Source: an uncultured Clostridia bacterium (GTDB taxonomy: Bacteria > Bacillota > Clostridia > Christensenellales > Aristaeellaceae). Taken from it: 11,531 bases of DNA. Under the pieces are notes generated by a model that saw only the letters and a list, made by a program, of their open reading frames with translations, ran no database searches and was not told the DNA's origin. Shown here one piece after another: positions 1-6,808 of the stretch (position 1 is its first letter; each line of letters begins with the position of its first letter). Position numbers and translations under genes: made by a program. The DNA lies in NCBI GenBank assembly GCA_934630975.1, contig CAKTXH010000084.1, positions 1 through 11,531 of the forward strand. Reading direction: 5' to 3'.

Positions 1-51
1 AAAGGGAATCTGCTGACCAACACGGCGGCATTGCTGAAAGCAAACCGATAG
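1..51 (+). CDS. C-terminal end of a small unknown protein (partial)
   Basis: Frame 1 is open from the window edge to a TAG stop at 49-51 and gives a 16-residue tail reading KGNLLTNTAALLKANR. I would not call so short a fragment on its own, but it resembles part of the small protein at 196-432, which has GSLINNTSTLLWFNR. Eight of 16 positions are identical (G, L, N, T, L, L, N, R) with no gaps. A terminator-like hairpin follows within 20 bases, as expected after the end of a gene. Function unknown. The N-terminal part lies outside the window. Confidence 0.45.
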   Translation, partial: KGNLLTNTAALLKANR

Positions 52-70
52 GAAAAGCGAATATCAATCC

Positions 71-108
71 GATACGGCGGACCTCCTTCCGGGCAGGTCT
101 GCCGTATC
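71..108 (+). terminator. Terminator-like hairpin
   Basis: A 14-base-pair stem (71-84 with 95-108, one G-T wobble) closes a 10-base loop. The downstream sequence is only CTTGTCT, so the U-tract is poor, and on the other strand there is none. It lies 19 bases after the stop of the partial gene at 1-51 and directly before the promoter at 110-138. It probably separates the two units, either as a weak terminator or as a transcript-protecting stem. Confidence 0.45.
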
Positions 109-109
109 C

Positions 110-138
110 TTGTCTAAAGGAGACGATGCGCTTACAAT
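110..138 (+). promoter_or_regulatory. Sigma-A-type promoter for the small gene and recombinase
   Basis: TTGTCT at 110-115 (4 of 6 to the -35 consensus) and TACAAT at 133-138 (5 of 6 to the -10 consensus) are separated by exactly 17 bases. This is the best promoter match left of the recombinase. It would give a leader of about 50 bases before the ATG at 196. It does not look like a forespore or mother-cell sigma promoter, although those are harder to judge by eye. Confidence 0.6.
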
Positions 139-195
139 AACATCAGGCGGCGGGGTATACCTTCTGCCAAATGATGGGAAAATGAGGTGTGCGTC

Positions 196-432
196 ATGGA
201 ATTAGAGGTTCAGCATGAAAATCAAACGATCATCCTTTGGCTTCGCAGCGGGTGCCGCACGGATTTGAGCCTGCTTTATGAGCTTGGAAAGACGTGGAGA
301 TACCGAGTGGTGGTGATTCGTTCCGGCTTTGGCAGCCTGATAAACAATACGTCCACGCTTCTCTGGTTCAACCGCGGAACGCCGATTGGAAGTGATTTCC
401 ATGGGTGCGCATTGGCAGCATCCTTGCACTGA
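196..432 (+). CDS. Small protein encoded upstream of the recombinase (78 aa, unknown function)
   Basis: The frame encodes 78 residues from the ATG at 196. I prefer this to the in-frame GTG at 187 because GAGGTG at 184-189 is then correctly placed as a ribosome binding site six bases upstream. I do not recognise a named domain. The segment WLRSGCRTDLSLLYELGKTW is followed by a hydrophobic beta-like strand YRVVVIRSG and then a GSLINNTSTLLWFNR segment; there is no signal peptide or membrane helix. The same last segment ends the partial protein at 1-51, so this looks like a tandem family. From memory, small proteins with this look sit beside clostridial serine recombinases, but I cannot verify that. 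The gene ends 53 bases before the recombinase and is probably co-transcribed with it. A role as an accessory or directionality factor is a guess based only on position. Confidence 0.6.
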   Translation: MELEVQHENQTIILWLRSGCRTDLSLLYELGKTWRYRVVVIRSGFGSLINNTSTLLWFNRGTPIGSDFHGCALAASLH

Positions 433-453
433 AGAAAGGGAGAAGATTACAAT
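424..453 (+). promoter_or_regulatory. Possible second promoter for the recombinase
   Basis: TACAAT at 448-453 is a good -10 match with a poor -35 (TTGCAC at 424-429, spacer 18). The 9-mer TTACAATAA at 447-455 is identical to the one at 132-140 in the stronger promoter upstream. It overlaps the last codons of the small gene and would give a short leader before the recombinase start. Confidence 0.3.
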
Positions 454-485
454 AATAGGGACATTCGGGGCAAGGAGATTTTGAC

Positions 486-2654
486 ATGGAAGCAAGAGTT
501 GAAAAGCCGCATCGTATCGCGGGTTATTGCCGGATTTCCGTGGATGTGGAAGCGGATCGGGATAACACGAGCATCGAAAACCAGAAGGATATCATTTCCG
601 ACTATGTTCAGCGGTACTTTCCGGAGAGCGAGCTGACCTTCTTTGTGGATCGCGACCGTTCGGGCTATACGTTTGAGCAGCGGGAGGATTATCAGCGGAT
701 GCGCCCGTATCTGATGACGGGACAGTACGATATCCTCATCATCAAGGATTTGAGCCGATTCTCCCGACGCAATTCGCGAGGTCTGGTCGAGCTGGAGGAT
801 TTACGGGACGCGGGCGTGCGGATCGTAGCCATCGGGGACAGCATCGATTATCCGACGCACGACGATTGGACAAACATCCGCCTGCGTTTTCTGCTCAATG
901 AAATGCCGGTCACGGATTCTTCTCAGAAAGTCAAAAGCGTCATTTCCCGGCGGCAGCAGGACGGACGCTGGATCTGTTCCGTGCCGTATGGGTATGTCAT
1001 GAAGAACCACAAGCTGATGACGTATGAAATCGACCCGGCGGCAGCGGAGGTTGTCCGAAAGATTTTTGAACTGTATACGTCGGGCTGGGGCTACAAGCGG
1101 ATTGCGAATTATCTGACCGACCACAGCATACCGACGCCCAGACGTGCCGAAGCCGCGAGAAAGGCGGAACGCGGCGAGCCGGTCGTCCGGCAGGGCAAGG
1201 ATGCGTGGGCGAATGTGACGATACAGGGAATGCTCAGCAACGATTTTTATATCGGAACGCTTCGACAGGGCAAGTACAGGCGCAAGGGCATCAACGGAAA
1301 GGACGAGCGAATCGACGAATCCAAGCAGCTTGTCTTTGAAAACCATCACGAACCGATTATCGACTATCCGACGTTCGCCTATGTGCAGGAGCAGATGAAG
1401 AAGCGGACGCGCAGCAACTACAACGGCATCCGCAAGTACGAAACGCCGTATACCGGGCTGCTGTTCTGCGGGGACTGCGGCAGTCCGATGTTCTCCATGA
1501 GCAGCAAGCAGCTTGATCCGGCGTATACCTGCGGAACCTATCATCGGCGCGGGCGCAAGGGCTGCACGTCGCATCATACGCGGGTGGACTTTCTGGACAG
1601 CATTTTGAAAATGTATGTGCAGAAGGTGAAGCAGGGCAGCGCGAACATGATCGACGCGCTGGAAGCGTCCATCCGCGATGAAAAGGCGAAGATCAACGAG
1701 GGCGAAAAGACGCAGGACATGCTGCGCAGGCAGATCGACGCGGCGAAAAATCAGCTCAAGGTGCTGACCCGGCAGAAGATCGCGGAGCTGATGCGCAAGC
1801 CGGATCAGGAGGAGATGATCAACGAAACCTATGATGCGCTGGAAGCGGAGTGTTACGGAAAGATTCGCGGGCTGGAAAGCCAGCTCGACCTGATGGCAGA
1901 TCATCGGAACAACGTCATCCGCATGAACCGAATCGCGAAGACGGCGCTGGATATCTTCGACGATATTCTGAACAAGCCCAAGCTGAAAAAGCAGGATATC
2001 GAGTTCATCGTCGAGCGCATCGACGTATACGACGACCACATCGACATCCAGCTCAAGAGCGACATTGACGCGCTGCTGCACGTTTCCGCGACGCAAGCCA
2101 TCGAGCAGGCGGCGGGGGATGAATCGGCGCTCGTCCGGCAAGTGCGGAATCACAAAAAAGACGAACGTTTGATCAACAGTGTCAGATGCGGCGACCCGCT
2201 CGAAATCTATACGGATAAAGACGGCGAGGTCATCCTCAAGAAGTATTCCCCGATTGGCGAAATTTCAAATTTTGCGAAGGATTACACGGAGTCGCTGTTC
2301 AGGTCGCTGGGGCATATCGCCTGCATCACCGATAAGGATATGATCGTTTCGGCCAGCGGCGTTTCGCGCAAGGAGCTTTGGGAAAAGCCCATCAGCCGCG
2401 ATTTGGAGCAGGCGATTCAGAGCCGGCAGGTGGTGACGGCTAACCGCGGCAACGGCACGCGGCTCGTGCCCGTCACCAGCGAGGAGGACGCGCAGGCGTA
2501 TACCGCGCAGGTAATCTGCCCGATTATCGCGGACGGCGAATCTATCGGCGCGGTGGTGCTGCTCTCCCGCGAACCGGCGGCGCGCATGGGCGATACCGAA
2601 CTTAAGGTCGCCGAAACGACTGCCAGCATCGTCGGGCGGCAGATGGAACAATAA
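486..2654 (+). CDS. Large serine recombinase fused in frame to the C-terminal part of SpoVT
   Basis: A 722-residue protein. The N-terminal resolvase domain (about 10-160) has the expected catalytic serine in GYCRIS (S18) and the conserved DLSRFSRR segment at 88-95. A recombinase domain follows from PYGY at 167 to about 275, then a zinc ribbon with C328, C331, C349 and C360, and a charged coiled-coil region at about 390-490. This is the plan of large serine recombinases such as TnpX, TndX and SpoIVCA, which cut and rejoin DNA at att sites through a serine-DNA link. From R567 the protein changes completely: CGDPLEIYTDKDGEVILKKY and the rest down to VGRQMEQ match SpoVT from about residue 29 to its natural end, including the GAF-like domain. 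The start at 486 is supported by AAGGAG at 472-477, eight bases upstream. The fusion is probably a by-product of integration inside spoVT, although a working fused protein cannot be excluded. The recombinase part shows no damage. Confidence 0.93.
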   Translation: MEARVEKPHRIAGYCRISVDVEADRDNTSIENQKDIISDYVQRYFPESELTFFVDRDRSGYTFEQREDYQRMRPYLMTGQYDILIIKDLSRFSRRNSRGLVELEDLRDAGVRIVAIGDSIDYPTHDDWTNIRLRFLLNEMPVTDSSQKVKSVISRRQQDGRWICSVPYGYVMKNHKLMTYEIDPAAAEVVRKIFELYTSGWGYKRIANYLTDHSIPTPRRAEAARKAERGEPVVRQGKDAWANVTIQGMLSNDFYIGTLRQGKYRRKGINGKDERIDESKQLVFENHHEPIIDYPTFAYVQEQMKKRTRSNYNGIRKYETPYTGLLFCGDCGSPMFSMSSKQLDPAYTCGTYHRRGRKGCTSHHTRVDFLDSILKMYVQKVKQGSANMIDALEASIRDEKAKINEGEKTQDMLRRQIDAAKNQLKVLTRQKIAELMRKPDQEEMINETYDALEAECYGKIRGLESQLDLMADHRNNVIRMNRIAKTALDIFDDILNKPKLKKQDIEFIVERIDVYDDHIDIQLKSDIDALLHVSATQAIEQAAGDESALVRQVRNHKKDERLINSVRCGDPLEIYTDKDGEVILKKYSPIGEISNFAKDYTESLFRSLGHIACITDKDMIVSASGVSRKELWEKPISRDLEQAIQSRQVVTANRGNGTRLVPVTSEEDAQAYTAQVICPIIADGESIGAVVLLSREPAARMGDTELKVAETTASIVGRQMEQ
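2169..2201 (+). other. Candidate att junction (element/spoVT border)
   Basis: The reading frame passes here from recombinase residues (DERLINSV, codons 559-566) to SpoVT residues (RCGDPLEI, codons 567-574). SpoVT in Bacillus subtilis reads RIREGDPLEIF at this point, so recognisable SpoVT coding begins at or very near 2184. Just upstream, at 2169-2176, lies the 8-base palindrome TTGATCAA. The crossover dinucleotide cannot be fixed without the other end of the element. It should lie within this interval or slightly inside spoVT. Confidence 0.6.
2184..2654 (+). pseudogene. spoVT: spoVT 3' part, separated from its 5' end by the inserted element
   Basis: SpoVT is a forespore transcription factor with an N-terminal AbrB-type swapped-hairpin DNA-binding domain and a C-terminal GAF-like domain. 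About 156 residues are present here, matching residues 29-178 of the B. subtilis protein. The second half of the AbrB domain is kept (GDPLEIYTDKDGEVILKKYSP), followed by the whole GAF-like domain, with landmarks SLGH, ICPIIADGESIGAVVLLS and the final RQMEQ. The first 28 or so residues, which carry the DNA-contacting part, are absent, so this stretch alone could not act as SpoVT. There are no stops or frameshifts and the 3' end is intact with its own terminator. That is more typical of a gene kept functional through excision than of a decaying remnant. The identification is strong; the reversible interruption is inferred. Confidence 0.88.
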
Positions 2655-2675
2655 CGCATCGAATCGGCAAAAAAG

Positions 2676-2707
2676 AAGCGGAAGGGGCTTGCCTGTTTCC
2701 GCTTTTT
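2676..2707 (+). terminator. Intrinsic terminator after spoVT
   Basis: AAGCGGAA (2676-2683) pairs with TTCCGCTT (2697-2704) around a 13-base loop, and a run of five T ends the hairpin at 2703-2707. It starts 22 bases after the stop codon, which supports this being the original 3' end of the spoVT transcription unit. Confidence 0.75.
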
Positions 2708-2769
2708 GTTGTATCGTTATGGAAAAAGCCTGATTCTGAAGCAGAACGAATCAAGGAGGAAAACGAGCG

Positions 2770-4641
2770 ATGAAATGCCTGACTCCCGGTAAGATTGGAA
2801 CGATGACGCTCAAGAACCGCGTGATTTTTCCGTCCATGTGTAATTTTTATGGCGACGACGAGGGCAATGTGACCCCGCGGCTGGAAGCGTATGTCCGCGC
2901 ACGGGCGGAGGGCGGCGCGGCGGCGATTGTCATGCCGGCCAGCCCGTTCGGCAAGCCCGGCCCGGCGCGTCCGGCGCTTTCGGATGACTGCTATGAAGCG
3001 GGGTGGAAGCGCCTGCTGGCAATCTGCCATGCGTGCGGCTGCCGCCTGATTGCGCAGATTCACCCGGCGAAGGCGCAGGCCGGGCGCGATCCCGCGCTGA
3101 TGATGCCGGACGCCATGCCCCGGGAGATGATCGAGGAGATCGTTTCGGGCTATGCGGCGTGCGCGAAGCGGGCGCGTGCGTTCGGGGTGGACGGCGTGGA
3201 AATCCACGGCGCGCATGCGCACGAGGTCGCGCAGTTCCTTTCGCCGTATTATAACCACAGGACGGACGAATACGGCGGAAGCCCGGAAAAGCGTGCCAGG
3301 CTCGCCTGCGATGTGATCCGTGCCATCAAGCGCGAGGCCGGGGCGGATTATCCCGTGATCTTCCGCATCAGCGCACGGGAGATGATTCCCGGCGGGCGCG
3401 AGCTGGAGGAAAGCCTTCGCCTTGCGCCGCTGCTGGAAGCGGCGGGCGCGGACGCGCTGCATGTTTCGGTCGGCATGCCGCTGTCGGAAGGCTATATTTC
3501 CGCGCCGATGGATGTGCCGGATGGCTTCAACGTGGAGGCCGCCGCGCAGATGCGCGCCTGCGTGTCCATCCCGGTGATTGCGGTGGATCGCATCAACACG
3601 CCGGAACTGGCGGAGCAGGTCATCGCGCAGGGCAAGGCGGATTTCGTCGCCGTGGGTCGCGGGATGCTGGCCGATCCGAATTTTGTGAAGAAAATCGGAA
3701 CGGGCGAGCCGGTCTGCCTCTGCCTGGGCTGCAATCAGGGCTGCCGCAAGTCGGTCACGAAAAAGGCGATTTACTGCGTGCAGAATCCGTTTACGGGGCG
3801 CGAAGCCGAATGGGCGCTCGAGCCGCTGGCCGAAAAGCCGCGCGTGCTAGTGGTCGGCGCGGGCGTTTCGGGGCTGGAAGCCGCAATGGATTTCGCCAAA
3901 CGCGGCGCGCAGGTCGAGGTATGGGAAGCGCAGGCGCGCGCGGGCGGCTTGATCGAGCTGGCCAAGCTGCCGCCGCACAAGAGCGTGCTGGAACGGCTGA
4001 TTGCGTATCGGCTGGCGGTGCTCGAGCAGTTGGGCGTGCCGGTGCGTTACGGCAGACGCGCGGATGCGGAGACGGTCGCGGCCTTTGCGCCGCGGCTGGT
4101 TGTGCTGGCGACGGGCAGCGGCCCGGCCATACCGCCGATCGAGGGGCTGAACGATCCGCATGTGATGACGGTGGATGAAGCCCTGCCGCGGCTGGATGAA
4201 ATTCAGGCGAAGCACTGCGCGGTGCTCGGCGGCGGTCTGGCGGGGCTGGAAACGGCGGATGCGCTCTGCGCGCGGGGCGTTCGGGCGGATATCTTCGAGA
4301 TGGCGGATGCGGTCGGCGCGGGTCTGCCGACGACGCGAAAGGGCTTTGTGATGGATCGCCTGAACGCGGGCGGCTGCACGATGCATACCGGCGCGCGGAT
4401 TCGACGCGTGGCGTTCCCGACGATCGGTTACGAGCAGAACGGGCAGACGCTGGAAGCCGGGCCGTATGATCTCGTGATTACGGCGCTGGGCCGCAGAAGC
4501 GAGCATGCGCTGGCGGACGAACTGCGCGAAACCCACCCGGAAATCGAGTGCGTCTGCGTGGGCGACGCGAACCGCCCGGCGACCGCACTGGAAGCGACGG
4601 CCGGCGCGGCGGAACTGGCCGTCCACTGGGAAGGCAAATAA
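2770..4641 (+). CDS. FAD/FMN/4Fe-4S oxidoreductase of the 2,4-dienoyl-CoA reductase (old yellow enzyme) family
   Basis: A 623-residue cytoplasmic reductase of the FadH/BaiCD/enoate reductase type. The N-terminal FMN-binding TIM barrel opens with PGKIGTMTLKNRV and contains HGAHAHEVAQFLSPYYN at 146-162. Four cysteines for a 4Fe-4S cluster follow (C318, C321, C325, C336). A FAD-binding Rossmann motif GAGVSG lies at 363-368 and a nicotinamide-binding motif GGGLAG at 487-492. Electrons would pass from NAD(P)H through FAD and the cluster to FMN, which reduces an activated C=C bond. The substrate cannot be read from the sequence. The tyrosine found in the usual HGAHGYL-type segment (the acid residue in FadH) is replaced by H151. 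It is shorter than E. coli FadH (about 670 residues), chiefly in the C-terminal half. AAGGAGGA at 2753-2760 sets the start. First gene of a probable four-gene operon. Confidence 0.92.
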   Translation: MKCLTPGKIGTMTLKNRVIFPSMCNFYGDDEGNVTPRLEAYVRARAEGGAAAIVMPASPFGKPGPARPALSDDCYEAGWKRLLAICHACGCRLIAQIHPAKAQAGRDPALMMPDAMPREMIEEIVSGYAACAKRARAFGVDGVEIHGAHAHEVAQFLSPYYNHRTDEYGGSPEKRARLACDVIRAIKREAGADYPVIFRISAREMIPGGRELEESLRLAPLLEAAGADALHVSVGMPLSEGYISAPMDVPDGFNVEAAAQMRACVSIPVIAVDRINTPELAEQVIAQGKADFVAVGRGMLADPNFVKKIGTGEPVCLCLGCNQGCRKSVTKKAIYCVQNPFTGREAEWALEPLAEKPRVLVVGAGVSGLEAAMDFAKRGAQVEVWEAQARAGGLIELAKLPPHKSVLERLIAYRLAVLEQLGVPVRYGRRADAETVAAFAPRLVVLATGSGPAIPPIEGLNDPHVMTVDEALPRLDEIQAKHCAVLGGGLAGLETADALCARGVRADIFEMADAVGAGLPTTRKGFVMDRLNAGGCTMHTGARIRRVAFPTIGYEQNGQTLEAGPYDLVITALGRRSEHALADELRETHPEIECVCVGDANRPATALEATAGAAELAVHWEGK

Positions 4642-4711
4642 AAGGAAAAATGCGGAAGAAAATGCTTCTCCGATTCGTCTTGTTTTCAGATGGACAAAAG
4701 GAGGAGAGCCG

Positions 4712-6031
4712 ATGAAAAGGACGGTATTTTTGCTGACGCTTGTTTTGTGCGCATTTACCGCCTGCGCGCGGGCGGAGACGGTCTATGACCGGGGCGAATT
4801 ATACGGCGTGATGAGCGTTTATGCGAAGCCCGATTTGCTTTCTGAACACCTGATGACCTATTTCAGCGGAACGCCCGTCGATGTGATGGAGAACGTGGCC
4901 GGGCAGGAAGATGAAATCTACGCGCATGTCCGCGTGGCGGGACAGATCGAGGGATATGCGCAAATTTGGGACGGCCACGGAAACGAGACGGTTCTTTTTT
5001 CGGAAGAGGCGGCCGAAGTGCCCTGCGGCATTTTGCCGATGCTTGTGGCGAACCCCGGCGGACGGGGAATCGTCAATCTGCGGGATCGGCCGAGCCGAAG
5101 CGGGCGGGTTCTTGCGGAAATTCCGAACGGCACGACGGTCGAGGTGATGGGCGTCAAGGAAGACGACATGCATGTGCTGGCGTCGTGGGCGCATGTCCGC
5201 GCGGGCGGGCAGACGGGATTTATGCAGTTGGATTTGCTGACCGTGCCGAACACGGAGGCATATTGGCTGGCGATGGTCGGAACATACATGGTTTTGCCGA
5301 TGCGCTCGTGCAGCCTGAACGATGTACGGCCGTTTGACCCGCCGGAAATCACCGCCGAAGCGCTGGCGCAGGCGCTGGCCGAGCCGAAAAGCAGGGAGCA
5401 GGTTCGGCAGTTTTTCGCCTCGCTGGGGATGGAAATCACGGAGGATGAAGCGTATTATCTGGAGACGGGCGAACCCTTTTTGACAGCGCCGAGCAAGCCG
5501 GAAATTCAGACGATAGATGCGGATTTAAGCGACGGCAAAGCGCTGGCGCTGGTCAAAACACGGCGCTATTCGTTTTTGCTGGAAACACGCGCAGACGGAA
5601 AAACGGTGCTGCTGGATATGCTGACGGAGTTTGACGCCCTGCGCACGGAGCGCATCGGCCGGACGACGTGGCTCGTCGGGCGCATGAGCGGCCCGCTGGA
5701 CGGCGGGCGCGGCGAATACGGCTGCTGGTATAATCTGGAAACGCGCGGCGCGGATATCCTTTATGCGGAATTCACCGTGGAAAGCTATATGGGCGGTTCG
5801 CTTTGCACGGGAACGTGGGCGAGCGAGGACTGCCTGATTTACAGGCTGACAGAGGAAACGCAGACGGAGGGCGAAAGCGTGGCCGTAACGTCTCAAATCA
5901 CGATTGAGGGGATCAGAGGCCTATATACGGCGAAAGATATTCAGCGTGAATCCGTGTTTGAAAAAACGCTTCGCCGCGAATATGTCTACGATGCGTCGCG
6001 CGGGCGTCTTGTCATCGCCGGTGCGCAGTGA
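4712..6031 (+). CDS. Exported protein with bacterial SH3 domains
   Basis: A 439-residue protein starting at the ATG at 4712, preceded by GGAGGAG. The frame is open further upstream, but that would overlap the previous gene by more than 130 bases and remove the signal peptide from the N-terminus. MKRTVFLLTLVLCAFTACARAET is a secretion signal with a likely signal peptidase I site after ARA; FTAC is a poor lipobox. A clear SH3 domain covers about residues 115-175 (VNLRDRPSRSGRVLAEIPNG, then GFMQLDLLTV). A degenerate one precedes it at about 27-95 (GVMSVYAKPDLLSEHL, then GYAQIW). Bacterial SH3 domains usually bind cell-wall peptides or other extracellular partners. The remaining 250 residues contain no domain I recognise and have no catalytic signature. 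It sits 70 bases after the reductase gene and 52 before the sirtuin gene, so it is probably in the same operon, although its extracellular location fits poorly with its cytoplasmic neighbours. Confidence 0.85.
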   Translation: MKRTVFLLTLVLCAFTACARAETVYDRGELYGVMSVYAKPDLLSEHLMTYFSGTPVDVMENVAGQEDEIYAHVRVAGQIEGYAQIWDGHGNETVLFSEEAAEVPCGILPMLVANPGGRGIVNLRDRPSRSGRVLAEIPNGTTVEVMGVKEDDMHVLASWAHVRAGGQTGFMQLDLLTVPNTEAYWLAMVGTYMVLPMRSCSLNDVRPFDPPEITAEALAQALAEPKSREQVRQFFASLGMEITEDEAYYLETGEPFLTAPSKPEIQTIDADLSDGKALALVKTRRYSFLLETRADGKTVLLDMLTEFDALRTERIGRTTWLVGRMSGPLDGGRGEYGCWYNLETRGADILYAEFTVESYMGGSLCTGTWASEDCLIYRLTEETQTEGESVAVTSQITIEGIRGLYTAKDIQRESVFEKTLRREYVYDASRGRLVIAGAQ

Positions 6032-6083
6032 TACAATGAAAGCTGAAAGACGAAAGAACGGAAATCGGAAGAAGGGGTAAAAC

Positions 6084-6794
6084 ATGAACGCGCTGAGCGA
6101 AGCGCTGCAGGGCGCGCGGCGCATCGTCTTTTTCGGCGGCGCGGGCGTGTCCGTGCCCAGTGGCATCCCCGATTTTCGCGGCGAAAACGGGCTGTATGCG
6201 AAGGAATATGACGGCCTGACGGCGGAAATGCTGCTCAGCCACTCGTTTTTCTGCCTGCATCCGGATATTTTTTACGATTTTTATAAAAAACACATGCTTT
6301 ATCCGAACGCAAAGCCGAACATCGTGCATGTCAGGCTGGCCGAGATGGAACGGACGGGCAGGGTGACGGCGGTGGTGACGCAGAACATCGACGGGCTGCA
6401 TAAGAAAGCCGGGAGCCGCAACGTGTTCGAGCTGCACGGCAGCGTGTACGAAAACTTCTGCATGGGCTGCGGCAAACGGTTCGGGCTGGATTTCATCCTG
6501 AATTCGTCCGGCGTGCTGCACTGCCCGGACTGCGGCGATATCGTCCGCCCGGAGGTCACGCTGTACGGCGAACCGCCGGATCACTGGTTCATGACGGGCG
6601 CATGCCGCGAGATTTCAAACTGCGATACGCTGATCGTCGCGGGCACGAGCCTGTCGGTTGAGCCTGCCGCGTCGTGCCTCGAATATTTTCGGGGAAAGCG
6701 ACTGATTGTCATCAACAAGGACGAAACCCCGGCGGACGCGCGCGCGACGCTCGTGCTGCACGAGGATATCGCGCAAGCCTTTGAAACGCTGTAA
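6084..6794 (+). CDS. Sir2-family NAD-dependent protein deacylase (sirtuin)
   Basis: A 236-residue sirtuin of normal bacterial length. The NAD-binding motif is GAGVSVPSGIPDFRG at 19-33; TQNIDGLHKKAGS starts at T99; the catalytic histidine is H118 in ELHGS. The zinc site has C126, C129, C147 and C150, and the later GTSLSVEPA motif closes the Rossmann fold. The family removes acyl groups from lysines, consuming NAD and releasing nicotinamide and O-acyl-ADP-ribose. The usual GAGIS-TES is GAGVS-VPS here, a mild departure in the cofactor loop. I see no residue pair that settles deacetylase against desuccinylase activity. GAAGGGG precedes the ATG. It lies between the SH3 gene and the NimA-like gene, with only 14 bases to the latter. 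Targets are unknown; the operon partners are the natural candidates. Confidence 0.93.
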   Translation: MNALSEALQGARRIVFFGGAGVSVPSGIPDFRGENGLYAKEYDGLTAEMLLSHSFFCLHPDIFYDFYKKHMLYPNAKPNIVHVRLAEMERTGRVTAVVTQNIDGLHKKAGSRNVFELHGSVYENFCMGCGKRFGLDFILNSSGVLHCPDCGDIVRPEVTLYGEPPDHWFMTGACREISNCDTLIVAGTSLSVEPAASCLEYFRGKRLIVINKDETPADARATLVLHEDIAQAFETL

Positions 6795-6808
6795 AGGAGT
6801 TTTTTCAG

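Larger units (their letters stand above)
1..2183 (+). mobile_element. Right end of an integrated element carried by a large serine recombinase
   Basis: Everything left of about 2184 is assigned to an integrated element: a serine recombinase, two related small genes upstream of it, and sequence with visibly lower GC (roughly the first 480 bases) than the chromosomal genes to the right. The right border is placed where the recombinase reading frame turns into SpoVT codons. The left border, size and cargo are not visible. The recombinase is of the TnpX/TndX kind found on clostridial transposons and integrative elements, and it also shares the domain plan of SpoIVCA, which excises the skin element from sigK. 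Whether this is a conjugative element, a prophage or a small skin-like island cannot be told from here. Confidence 0.65.

Noticed and set aside
187..195. GTG start for the small gene before the recombinase
   Set aside because: The purine-rich GAGGTG would overlap this GTG itself. It is correctly placed for the ATG at 196.
801..2153. Long open frame on the minus strand inside the recombinase gene
   Set aside because: It mirrors the codon structure of a clearly recognisable recombinase, has no family motif, and is rich in Arg, His and Ala as expected for antisense of GC-rich coding DNA.
2706..2737. Possible promoter before the reductase gene
   Set aside because: TTGTAT with GATTCT at 17 bases is too weak to list, although a promoter is needed in this gap because a terminator precedes it. 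An unusual or regulated promoter may be present.
4650..4690. Possible hairpin between the reductase and SH3 genes
   Set aside because: Only a four-base core (GAAG/CTTC) pairs well and the T-rich stretch after it is too far away. I see no terminator in this gap and keep the genes in one operon.
4505..4711. Upstream extension of the SH3 protein frame
   Set aside because: It overlaps the reductase gene by 137 bases, lacks a ribosome binding site, and would bury the signal peptide. The ATG at 4712 with GGAGGAG fits all three criteria.
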